Source: Paracoccus denitrificans
GTDB lineage: Bacteria > Pseudomonadota > Alphaproteobacteria > Rhodobacterales > Rhodobacteraceae
Direction of reading: 5' to 3'
Length of the DNA: 64,000 bases
Assembly (NCBI GenBank): GCA_005768755.1
Contig: VAFL01000009.1
Location: 62,001 to 126,000, forward strand
A model generated the notes under the pieces. It was not told the DNA's origin and searched no databases. It was given only the letters and a program-made list of their open reading frames with translations. Below are positions 1-8,056 of this stretch, piece by piece. Each line of letters starts with the position of its first letter. Within the stretch, counting starts at the first letter, position 1. The translations under genes were made by a program, and so were the position numbers.

Positions 1-233
1 TGCCCGGGGACGACTGCTTTCATTTTGCCATGCAGGCAGGGCTGTTGCATCCATTGGTCGATCTGGGCGATCATGTCAGAAAGGGCCAGACCATCGCGCA
101 GATATGGCCGACAGATCGCAGCGGCGTTGCCCCGGCAGTCGTCACCGCCAATATGGACGGCATACTCGCCGCGCGGCATTTTCCCGGACTCGTCCAGATG
201 GGCGATTGCCTTGCCGTGATTGCCGTGACCTGA
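1..233 (+). CDS. doeB: DoeB-like N-acetyl-diaminobutyrate deacetylase (3' end only)
   Basis: Only the last 76 or so codons are present, in the frame starting at base 3; the gene begins before the window. The visible tail has a lipoyl-like 'GLLHPLVDLGDHVRKGQ' segment followed by 'GILAARHFPGLVQMGDCLAVIAV', which matches the end of succinylglutamate desuccinylase/aspartoacylase-family proteins, and most closely what I know of DoeB. DoeB removes the acetyl group from N-alpha-acetyl-2,4-diaminobutyrate in ectoine degradation. The assignment to DoeB rather than another family member rests on this short piece, and no other doe gene is in view. Confidence 0.6.
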   Translation, partial: PGDDCFHFAMQAGLLHPLVDLGDHVRKGQTIAQIWPTDRSGVAPAVVTANMDGILAARHFPGLVQMGDCLAVIAVT

Positions 234-349
234 GGGGGCAGGCGACGGACGCGAAGGGGCTGACATCGCGGCGCAATCGTGACAGTTTCAGGCGGGCGGC
301 GAATGCCGTTGTTTATCCAGGCCACGTTTGCTGGCAGAATGTTCGACCC

Positions 350-3300
350 ATGAAGACAAGACAGCTGGCCGCAGGCGGCTTGAATCTGCACAGGCGCGTC
401 CTGAACCGGCTGAAACGCGTTGTTTCAAGCCCCGGATCGGGCCGTTCACTGAACGGTCTGGACGGCAGCATCGAAACGTTTGACGATACCCGCCTGACGG
501 GCTGGGCAACTCGGTCCGGGCCACCATTACACATGTCGCTGCTGGTCGACGGCGTTGAAGAAGTTGATTTCATCGCAAACGCCCCGCGTCCCGATGTGAA
601 GGCCGCCGGCCGGGGTCCATTGGAATGCGGTTTCGACATCGCAATGCCGCGCTATCTGAAGAACGGTCGCGGTTACCGGCTTGAAGTCAAGGTGAAGGGC
701 AGCAACCAGCAACTGAATGGCAATCTGTTGCAGATTCACGGATCGGCCGATGCGAACAGTGTCGGCGACCGGTCTGCATTCTTCGAGGGCGTGGCGTTTT
801 TCGATCCCGATCAGCAGACGATCGGTGGATGGGCCATGGGGGTCACCCGAGTTTCGCTGCGAATTAATGCAGGAAACGAGGTCACTATCCCGCTTGATCG
901 TGAAGTGCCGGGCTTTGGCGGCGGGATACTTGCCGGGTTTTCCTATCCTGTGCCCGATGCGTTCCGGGACGGCAAGTCCCATCAGGCACGCGTCACGTTT
1001 GGTGACACGTCCGTGGAACTGGACTGCTCTCCGGTCAGTTTTTCGTGCCAGCCCAAGCCTTTGTCTGTCGAATTGACGGGTCAGAGCGAACACAGCGCAC
1101 ATTTCCGCGTGTTCCCATGCGCTGACAGCGCGCGGGATATTGCGCTTACGGCACGCGCGGGCGACCAAAAGGTTGAACTGCACCCCACGCAAACGGGATT
1201 TGACGTTGATCTGCCCCAGGACGGCGCGGATCTGACAATCGAAAGCCCGGACGGCACGCGTATCGCACGCTTCAGAATGCAGGCTGGCATTCTGCATCCC
1301 CCGTCGCCCCTGCGCGTGAACGAAGACAGACTGACCTCTCCCGAGGCGTTGCAGCTTGCGCGCGCGGCCTTTGATGCGTTCTGCGAACAGCCGGATACGC
1401 GTTTCGATCCGGATTGGTATCGCAAGGCCGACCCGCAGGCCGCCGGAATCACAGACTTTGACGATCTCGTCGCGCTATATCGCGACAGTGGTGCGCGTCG
1501 CGGCATTTCGCCTAATGCCCGGTTCAACGAAGCCGCAATGCGCGAGGCGGCGCCCATGCTGACCGAACTGGTCCATCAAGGCAGCCTGCCGTGCCTTTTC
1601 GCGGTGGAGCTGGCTTTGGGTGAAAACGTCCTGACAGGCTTTGACCATCTTCCGCCCCGGCTTCAGGCAGCATTGGCAATTGATCCACTGTCGGCCCCTG
1701 AATTGCCCCCCAACAACCATCTGCCGGCGCGCCGCGCGCCCGTTCCTGCGTTGGAGCGTTCGCAGTCTGATTGCATTTATTCGGCATGGGTCGCCCGGCT
1801 GAAGGCAGGACCGGACGAACTGGCCGAGATTGCAGTTGACGACCGCAACCTGACAGGCGAAATCGCGTCAGGCACATTGCTGCGAGAGCCGCTGGTGTCG
1901 ATCATCATGCCAAGCTGGAACCGCGGATTTACCATCGGCGAAGCGATACAGAGCGTCCTTGAGCAAAGTTATCCCAACTGGCAACTGATTGTCTGCGACG
2001 ATGCCTCGACCGACTACACGGCCGAGGTTGTCCGCGGCTTCGACGATCCGCGCATCCGCTATCATCGGTTCCTGAAATCGAACGGTGCGGGGGCGCGCAA
2101 CAAGGGGCTTCGTCACGCGCGTGGCGAATTCATCGCCTATCTGGACAGCGACAACCTGTGGCATCCAGGCTTTCTTGACCTGATGATCCGCAAATTGCTT
2201 GGCGATCCTGGCAGTCAGGTCGCTTACAGCGGGTTCATCGATACGGAAACAGTTGGCGCTTCGGTCAACCTTGCCAGTATCTCGCGGCGCAGTTTCCGGC
2301 CGATCCTGCTGGCCGAACGTAACTTCATCGACCTGAACAGCCTGGTGCATCATCGCAGACTGTATGACTGGATGGGTGGCTTTGATGGGCGCCTGCCACG
2401 GCTGCAGGACTGGGACCTCGTGCTGCGATATACGTCGGTTTTTCGGCCCGTTTTCGTTAATCGGCTGGGCGTCTTCTATCGCCGCAACATTGCCTGGGGT
2501 CAGCTGACGCATGTCCAGGCACAGTCGAATGCGCGGTCGATTGTCCTGGCCAAGACCCGCGACCGGCTGTCGGGCCACCACGTCGAACTGCATCCCGTCA
2601 ATCTCAGCGCTCCGCCCGTGACAGTGCTGCCGCTTCCTGACGAGAAGGGAGAGTTCCGCCCGCAGGACGTGCTTTTGGCCGGGGCGCTTGCCGAGGCGGC
2701 ATCCGCTGTTACCCCCACCGACCTGTTCCTGCCACGTGACTGGCCGCATGTTCCGGCTTCCACAGACCGGCTGACCGTGCGTCGTGTCGACGCCGCGCAG
2801 CTTCGCGCCCCTGCCGCCGAACTTGCTGATATGGTATCGGCCCGGCCCGTCCTTTGTGTCGGCCCCGCCACCACAGCGGAAGCGGACGGCTTTGCCGGTC
2901 TGCGCTATATCCTTCAGTCGGGCGTGGACGGCGGACAGTTCCGCAGCCTTGACGACGAAAGCATTGTCTTTTCGACAGGGCCGGTGCCACTGAACTTGCC
3001 GGACATCGTCCCCGCGCGGCACCGGATCCTGCTTTTGACCGGCGACGACAGCGATCCGCAGAAAATCGTGAACGCGGCCCTCAAGCGCGGGATCGAGGTG
3101 GTCTTGCCGCCGATTGGCAAAAGCGGTTGGCAGTTCTTCGGCAGTCGTCGTGATGAAGACCGCCCGGACGGGTTCGATGGCACGCAGGACATCGCTGGAA
3201 TATCGTTGATCGTTTCCATTGCCGCGCCGGATCGGCTTTCGCCATTGTCACGCGGCATCCTTTCCGCCTGTCAGGCGCAGGGCGTGCCGCTGCTGACCGT

Positions 3301-3589
3301 GGGCGACGTGGACCCTGCGTCAGACGGCATTGCCGAACAATGGATCGAGGCTGGGGCGGCCCGCAGGATCTTAGATACGGCCCCCGATATGATCGCAGAA
3401 GAGGCCCTGCAGATGCTGCAAGGCATCGCAAAAGGAACTGTCAGGATGGCTGAGCAGGCGCGGCACTGCCATGCGATCACGGATCATCCGGCGCTTTTCC
3501 GCCAGCGTTTGCTGCACCTGTGCCTGCGCGCGGCGTCGGATCGATTGGCAACCGAGTTGGTTCAAGACGATGACGATGCAGGAAGGTGA
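350..3589 (+). CDS. Large multi-domain family 2 glycosyltransferase
   Basis: 1079 residues from the ATG at 350. The open frame runs upstream to 104, but that part has no domain and overlaps the previous gene's end. Two N-terminal beta-sandwich-like repeats (about residues 33-122 and 140-234; G-W-A then D-G pattern) come first. A degenerate 'DPDWYRKADPQAAG' motif follows near 353, then a GT-A family 2 domain from about 513 ('VSIIMPSWNRG', 'VCDDAST', metal motif 'YLDSDN' near 597). The last 350 residues are of unknown fold and may be a decayed GT-B module. It should transfer a sugar from a nucleotide donor, probably at the inner membrane surface. Its stop overlaps the start of the next glycosyltransferase, so the two are translated together. 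Acceptor and donor are unknown. Confidence 0.85.
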   Translation: MKTRQLAAGGLNLHRRVLNRLKRVVSSPGSGRSLNGLDGSIETFDDTRLTGWATRSGPPLHMSLLVDGVEEVDFIANAPRPDVKAAGRGPLECGFDIAMPRYLKNGRGYRLEVKVKGSNQQLNGNLLQIHGSADANSVGDRSAFFEGVAFFDPDQQTIGGWAMGVTRVSLRINAGNEVTIPLDREVPGFGGGILAGFSYPVPDAFRDGKSHQARVTFGDTSVELDCSPVSFSCQPKPLSVELTGQSEHSAHFRVFPCADSARDIALTARAGDQKVELHPTQTGFDVDLPQDGADLTIESPDGTRIARFRMQAGILHPPSPLRVNEDRLTSPEALQLARAAFDAFCEQPDTRFDPDWYRKADPQAAGITDFDDLVALYRDSGARRGISPNARFNEAAMREAAPMLTELVHQGSLPCLFAVELALGENVLTGFDHLPPRLQAALAIDPLSAPELPPNNHLPARRAPVPALERSQSDCIYSAWVARLKAGPDELAEIAVDDRNLTGEIASGTLLREPLVSIIMPSWNRGFTIGEAIQSVLEQSYPNWQLIVCDDASTDYTAEVVRGFDDPRIRYHRFLKSNGAGARNKGLRHARGEFIAYLDSDNLWHPGFLDLMIRKLLGDPGSQVAYSGFIDTETVGASVNLASISRRSFRPILLAERNFIDLNSLVHHRRLYDWMGGFDGRLPRLQDWDLVLRYTSVFRPVFVNRLGVFYRRNIAWGQLTHVQAQSNARSIVLAKTRDRLSGHHVELHPVNLSAPPVTVLPLPDEKGEFRPQDVLLAGALAEAASAVTPTDLFLPRDWPHVPASTDRLTVRRVDAAQLRAPAAELADMVSARPVLCVGPATTAEADGFAGLRYILQSGVDGGQFRSLDDESIVFSTGPVPLNLPDIVPARHRILLLTGDDSDPQKIVNAALKRGIEVVLPPIGKSGWQFFGSRRDEDRPDGFDGTQDIAGISLIVSIAAPDRLSPLSRGILSACQAQGVPLLTVGDVDPASDGIAEQWIEAGAARRILDTAPDMIAEEALQMLQGIAKGTVRMAEQARHCHAITDHPALFRQRLLHLCLRAASDRLATELVQDDDDAGR

Positions 3590-5000
3590 CGCCGTCCCGC
3601 TGTTGATCGACGGCATCCTGATCGCGTCCCGGCAACCTGCAGCGCGAACGGTCGACGGCACCGCCGTGGACTGTATTCCAGCGGCGACAGAAGGGCGCTT
3701 TCGCATCGATGGTCCACCCGACCGCCTGAGTATTACAGCGCCCAACGGCCGGTCGTTTCACATGCGCCGGGGGGGCTGGTCTGGAACGGTCACGTCGAAA
3801 CTTGGCGGGGTGATCCTGGGAAGCGCGCGGGATGACACAGAACCGCAGCGCGACCAGACGGTAATCGCCGTTGCCCATGATCGCGTCGTTGCCCATGCCA
3901 TCGCCAGGGCAGCAGAAGATGGCCGCTTCGTGCTGGTCCTGCCACCAGAGATCACCGGATCACGGAAAAAAGCCGGGCTGACGCTGGGGATCGCCGGTTC
4001 CGATCACGTTCTGGACGGCGGCCGCATGACCTTTTCGCCCGCAGATGCGTTTGCCGGGCTGGCATGGCCCCGTGACCGTGCGCTTGACCTGACGATCCGG
4101 ATCAAGATCTCGGCGCCCGAGTTCAGGGAAGCGCAGCAATGGGGCGATTATCACTACGCGACGTCCCTTGCAGCCGCCATGGAACGGCTGGGGGTCCATG
4201 CAATCGTCGACACTGCCGACAAATGGTACAGCCAGCCCGCGCAGGAAGATGTCGTTCTGGTTCTGCGCGGCAGACACGCAGTCAGACTGGACCCAGGCAA
4301 TATCAATCTGATGTGGATGATCTCTCATCCCGAGCGTGTAAGGCCCGATGAATACGCGGGATACGACCATATCTATGTCGCATCGGAGATCTTCCGGGGG
4401 CGCCTTGCGGATGAGGGCGTCGTGAATTTGTCGTGCCTTCACCAGGCGACTGATGTTACACTGTTTCAATGCCACACAACCCAGAGCAGCCGCCTACCGC
4501 GCGGGGTGTTTGTCGGCAATTCGCGCCGCGAATACCGGACCATGGTGAAATGGGGGCTGGTCTCTGGCCTGCCGTTCGATCTGTATGGCGGCGGTTGGGA
4601 GGGTATCGTCCCGCCGCAGGTGTTCCGGGGAACCTATATCCACAACGCGGATCTGCCCGAACTTTACCGCAGCTATGCACTGCTGTTCAACGACCATTGG
4701 CAGACGATGCGGGAATCCGGCTTTCTCTCGAACCGGCTTTTCGACGCCTCGGCGGTCGCGACACCGATATTGACCGACGAGGTGGCGGGCCTGACGCAGG
4801 TTTTTGGCGACAGCATTGCCGTCGCAAAGGATGTGACCCATTTTCGTGCGCAAGTCGCGGACTGCCTTGCGCATCAGGACCGCTGGCAGGACAACGCGCG
4901 AAGGGCGCAGGATATTGTGCGCAATGCCCATACGATGGATCATCGTGCGTCGGAAATACTGCAGATGGTGCGCTGCATCATGGCAAGGCGCCGCCTTTGA
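3570..5000 (+). CDS. CgeB-like GT-B glycosyltransferase
   Basis: 476 residues from the ATG at 3570 (a second ATG at 3576 is equally possible). It overlaps the end of the preceding gene by 20 nt, so the upstream in-frame extension is not used. The C-terminal half has the features of the 'glycosyl transferases group 1' CgeB type: 'GVFVGNSRREYR', 'FDLYGGGWEG', then 'LPELYRSYALLFNDHW' and 'GFLSNRLFDASAVATPILTDEV', where the nucleotide-sugar site sits. The N-terminal 150 residues match no domain I recognise. No signal peptide or membrane span is evident, so it is probably cytosolic. It likely works on the same glycan as its partner upstream. Confidence 0.8.
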   Translation: MTMQEGDAVPLLIDGILIASRQPAARTVDGTAVDCIPAATEGRFRIDGPPDRLSITAPNGRSFHMRRGGWSGTVTSKLGGVILGSARDDTEPQRDQTVIAVAHDRVVAHAIARAAEDGRFVLVLPPEITGSRKKAGLTLGIAGSDHVLDGGRMTFSPADAFAGLAWPRDRALDLTIRIKISAPEFREAQQWGDYHYATSLAAAMERLGVHAIVDTADKWYSQPAQEDVVLVLRGRHAVRLDPGNINLMWMISHPERVRPDEYAGYDHIYVASEIFRGRLADEGVVNLSCLHQATDVTLFQCHTTQSSRLPRGVFVGNSRREYRTMVKWGLVSGLPFDLYGGGWEGIVPPQVFRGTYIHNADLPELYRSYALLFNDHWQTMRESGFLSNRLFDASAVATPILTDEVAGLTQVFGDSIAVAKDVTHFRAQVADCLAHQDRWQDNARRAQDIVRNAHTMDHRASEILQMVRCIMARRRL

Positions 5001-5109
5001 CGGGCAAGGTCCAGATCCATACGCGAATTGCAGCCGGGCACCCTGCGCAACCTTGCCGTGATAACGATTTTGGCCTAGATGCTGATAACTGGCTAATACG
5101 CGGGGTAAC

Positions 5110-6768
5110 ATGCCGACAGACAAGCAAAAAGTGGATGTGTCACTGACCAAATCGGCGCTTACGCTGGCCGAAGGTTTGTCTGCCGCAGTCTCGGATCAGA
5201 ACGCGGCGTTTCTGATGCGCGCCAACTACCGGGCCAAATCGGCATGGACCGAACATCTGCCCTTCGCCTTCTGGGTCATCCAGGCATTGCGCCCGCGATC
5301 ACTGGTCGAACTCGGCTCGCATCTGGGCACATCTTATTTCGGCTTCTGTCAGGCGGTTTCAAGATTTGGCACCGACACTGCCTGTTACGCCGTCGACACC
5401 TGGCAGGGCGACGAGCACGCTGGATTTTACGGCAATGAGGTCTTCGATACCGTAACCGCGTACAACACTGCCAACTTCAGCGGCTTTTCGACGCTTATTC
5501 GCAGCACCTTTGACGAGGCGCTTTCCTATTTCACCGATGGAAGTGTCGACCTGCTTCATATTGATGGCTGCCACAGCTACGACGCTGTCCGCGCGGATTT
5601 CGAATCCTGGCTGCCGAAGCTGTCGGATCGCGGGCTGGTGCTGTTGCATGATACGAACGTACGCGAACGGGATTTCGGCGTCTTTCGCTTGCTGGAAGAG
5701 ATTCGAAAAGACTATCCGGTCTTCGAGTTCCGGCACGGGCATGGTTTGGGCGTGGTTGGCGTCGGCAGCGATCTGCCAGACGAAATTCGCGACCTGCTGG
5801 CAGCGGACAAGATAGCCGATCGTTCGCGCGACATTCGCAAGATATTCTCGCGACTTGGCGAGGACTGCCAGACGCGCACCGCACTGGACTTGAAAACTGC
5901 CGAGGCCGCGCGGCTGGAGGGCGTCATCACGAAAGAGCGCGAGCGGATCAAGGTGCTGGAGGATCGCCTGACTGCGCAGCAAGACGCCAATGCTGCATTG
6001 AAGGCCGCCCAGGTCGAGCGGAATGCCGAACGTGATGCCGACAACAAGGCGGCCCGTATGGTCCTCGAGGAGAACCACGGGAAAATTAAGTCATCCCTGA
6101 TGAGAGAGCATGGCACCGCCCAGTCCGCGCTCAAGGCAGAGCACGAGCGGGCACTCGCGGCGCTTAAGGTGCAGCACGAGGCTGACGTCGCCCGGCTGAA
6201 ACAGGAAACGGAACGTTTGATCGGCGAAAACCGCTCTATGGGCGAAAAGGCCGATGAAATGGCACTGCTCATCAAACGGCACGAGGCTGAAATCGCCACG
6301 CGCGATGCAGATGAACAGTCCAGGCAGGACGAAACAGGCCGACTTCAGACAGAGCTTGCAACCCTGACCCGCCGCCTGCTGGAACTGCAGACAACACATG
6401 ACAATCATGCTGAAGAGGCGTCACGCAGCGGCAGCGATCTTGCGGCGCGAAACGCGGCTGTCACCAGCAATTCGCGCCAGACAGAATCCGACCTGAAGCA
6501 GCGGATCGAGATCACAATCCAGAATGCTGCCGAGTTGATCCGCGTCTTTGCGCCCGACCACCCGTCGCGTACCAGCGTTTTGCTGTCGCCCGGCGTTCGA
6601 GCACTGATCAAGAAGGTCGAGGCCGAAGGAATTGTCGATACGGACTGGTACCTGCAACGCAATCCCGACGTGAAGGAAGCCGATATGGCACCGGCCCGGC
6701 ATTATGTTCTATACGGGGCAGCAGAAAAACGCATGCCGCGCGACATGAGCAAGCCGTTCCGAAAATAG
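5110..6768 (+). CDS. SAM methyltransferase with long coiled coil
   Basis: 552 residues. The N-terminal 210 residues form a class I methyltransferase of the Methyltransf_24 type: 'LVELGSHLGTSYFGF' is the SAM-binding glycine motif, 'CYAVDTWQGD' carries the acidic ribose contact, and 'VDLLHIDGCHSYDAVRAD' is the family signature. Residues about 270-470 are highly charged, Glu/Lys/Arg/Ala-rich and predicted coiled coil. The last 50 residues end in a 'DTDWYLQRNPDV' repeat that also occurs in the large glycosyltransferase at 8057-11539. Methylation of a sugar or acyl group on the surface glycan, with the coiled coil acting as a ruler or dimeriser, is my inference. It is preceded by 109 nt without a gene. 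Confidence 0.8.
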   Translation: MPTDKQKVDVSLTKSALTLAEGLSAAVSDQNAAFLMRANYRAKSAWTEHLPFAFWVIQALRPRSLVELGSHLGTSYFGFCQAVSRFGTDTACYAVDTWQGDEHAGFYGNEVFDTVTAYNTANFSGFSTLIRSTFDEALSYFTDGSVDLLHIDGCHSYDAVRADFESWLPKLSDRGLVLLHDTNVRERDFGVFRLLEEIRKDYPVFEFRHGHGLGVVGVGSDLPDEIRDLLAADKIADRSRDIRKIFSRLGEDCQTRTALDLKTAEAARLEGVITKERERIKVLEDRLTAQQDANAALKAAQVERNAERDADNKAARMVLEENHGKIKSSLMREHGTAQSALKAEHERALAALKVQHEADVARLKQETERLIGENRSMGEKADEMALLIKRHEAEIATRDADEQSRQDETGRLQTELATLTRRLLELQTTHDNHAEEASRSGSDLAARNAAVTSNSRQTESDLKQRIEITIQNAAELIRVFAPDHPSRTSVLLSPGVRALIKKVEAEGIVDTDWYLQRNPDVKEADMAPARHYVLYGAAEKRMPRDMSKPFRK

Positions 6769-6838
6769 GCGTTCCAGCTCCGAGCTCTTCGACCGGCTTA
6801 TTCGATTGTTACAAATCCGACCAGAATGAGGTCATTTC

Positions 6839-7975
6839 TTGCCCGATTACGTCAACCCGTTCTTCTACAGCCCGTCACCTGGGCTTTTCCCGCCGGAATC
6901 CGATAGGCTGAGCGTTCATCAAAAGATGCTGAAAGTCGGCCTGAATACCGGCAACATGATGTTTGCCTCTGCGCTGCATCGTGTGCTTGGTTCGGAAGCC
7001 GGATCGGCCTGGGCGCCGCGCGTCGAGGATTTCGATGCCGAGAAAGTCGGGGCCGATCATGATTGCGTCGTCATAGCCGCAGCCAACTGGCTGCAGCCGC
7101 GATCTGATTTCGGCGCGCTTGCGGAAAAGCTGGAAAAGACAGGTTTGCCCTGCTTCCTGATCGGTCTGGGCGCGCAGGCGGGAAGCTTCTCGGCCCGACC
7201 TGAACTGCCGGAAGGCACCAGGCGCATGCTTGATGTCGTGTCGCACCGTTCCAACAAGATTGCTGTTCGGGGGCCCTTCACCGCCGAGGTGCTGAAAACG
7301 GTCGGTATCGAGAATGTCGAAGTCACAGGCTGCCCGTCACTGCTGGTCGCATCGGACAATCATATCGAAAAGCCCGCACAGACCCCGCAGCGGATCGGTA
7401 TCGCCGGGTCGCGCGGCGCGCCGAACGACAAACTGCTGGTCGCAAAGCAGATCACGCACACGCTGTCGCGCAAGCTATCGCAGTTGATGCTGGACCAACC
7501 GCTGGACTTCATCGCCCAGGCAGAAATTCCGGACATCAATATCTTGATGTCTCAGGGACGCTACGATGACGTTCGGCCGGACTGGATCGAGTTTCTTGAA
7601 AAATACTACGGTGCGGGGATCGACCGGATTTCCAGCGCCATCACGGAAAAAATGAATGTCTTCTTCAATATTCCCGACTGGCTGGACTATCTGAAGGACA
7701 TGGATTTCATTGTCAGCACACGGCTTCACGGGACAATTGCGGCGCTGATCGCTGGCACGCCGACGCTGTTGATCGTGCATGACAGCCGCACCCGCGAGAT
7801 GTTCGAGATCATGGGCATACCGTCAGTCCCGGCCGAAGATATCGACCCGGATGCAATTGATTTCAAGGCACTTTACGACAGCGTGGACACGAACAAGTTC
7901 ACCGTCGGATTGCCCGCATATCGTGCGCGCTACATTCGCTTCTTCGAAGAAAATGGCCTGCGCCACAACCTGTAG
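6839..7975 (+). CDS. Polysaccharide pyruvyl transferase family protein
   Basis: 378 residues from a TTG at 6839, supported by a GAGG Shine-Dalgarno seven bases upstream and an in-frame stop just before; the first ATG is at 6923. The sequence has the family's N-terminal 'VGLNTGNMMFASAL' and the C-terminal 'FIVSTRLHGTIAALIAGTPTLLI' block, with the conserved R-L-H-G. Members transfer pyruvate from phosphoenolpyruvate to form a ketal on a sugar, giving the glycan negative charge; some relatives have other roles. The gene follows a methyltransferase and precedes a strong terminator, so it closes the first plus-strand glycan operon. Confidence 0.82.
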   Translation: MPDYVNPFFYSPSPGLFPPESDRLSVHQKMLKVGLNTGNMMFASALHRVLGSEAGSAWAPRVEDFDAEKVGADHDCVVIAAANWLQPRSDFGALAEKLEKTGLPCFLIGLGAQAGSFSARPELPEGTRRMLDVVSHRSNKIAVRGPFTAEVLKTVGIENVEVTGCPSLLVASDNHIEKPAQTPQRIGIAGSRGAPNDKLLVAKQITHTLSRKLSQLMLDQPLDFIAQAEIPDINILMSQGRYDDVRPDWIEFLEKYYGAGIDRISSAITEKMNVFFNIPDWLDYLKDMDFIVSTRLHGTIAALIAGTPTLLIVHDSRTREMFEIMGIPSVPAEDIDPDAIDFKALYDSVDTNKFTVGLPAYRARYIRFFEENGLRHNL

Positions 7976-8015
7976 ACCCGGATAAAAGATCGCGGCCCGG
8001 CAGGACCGCGATAAC

Positions 8016-8052
8016 AGCCGGCGGCCGTCATATGCGACAGCCGCCGGCTTTT
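8016..8052. terminator. Rho-independent terminator between convergent genes
   Basis: A perfect 10-bp stem (AGCCGGCGGC at 8016-8025 with GCCGCCGGCT at 8040-8049), extended inside by GTC/GAC pairs, is followed on the plus strand by TTT. It lies between the end of the pyruvyltransferase gene and the convergent end of the large glycosyltransferase gene, and could serve both. A smaller hairpin at 7991-8010 precedes it. Confidence 0.8.
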
Positions 8053-8056
8053 GCGT

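Noticed and set aside
104..349. Upstream in-frame extension of the first glycosyltransferase
   Set aside because: It overlaps the DoeB-like gene end, has no domain content and no ribosome site; the ATG at 350 starts the credible protein.
5070..5099. Promoter-like TTGGCC...TAATAC before the methyltransferase
   Set aside because: The -10 is only 10 nt from the ATG, leaving no room for a leader, so the match is probably chance.
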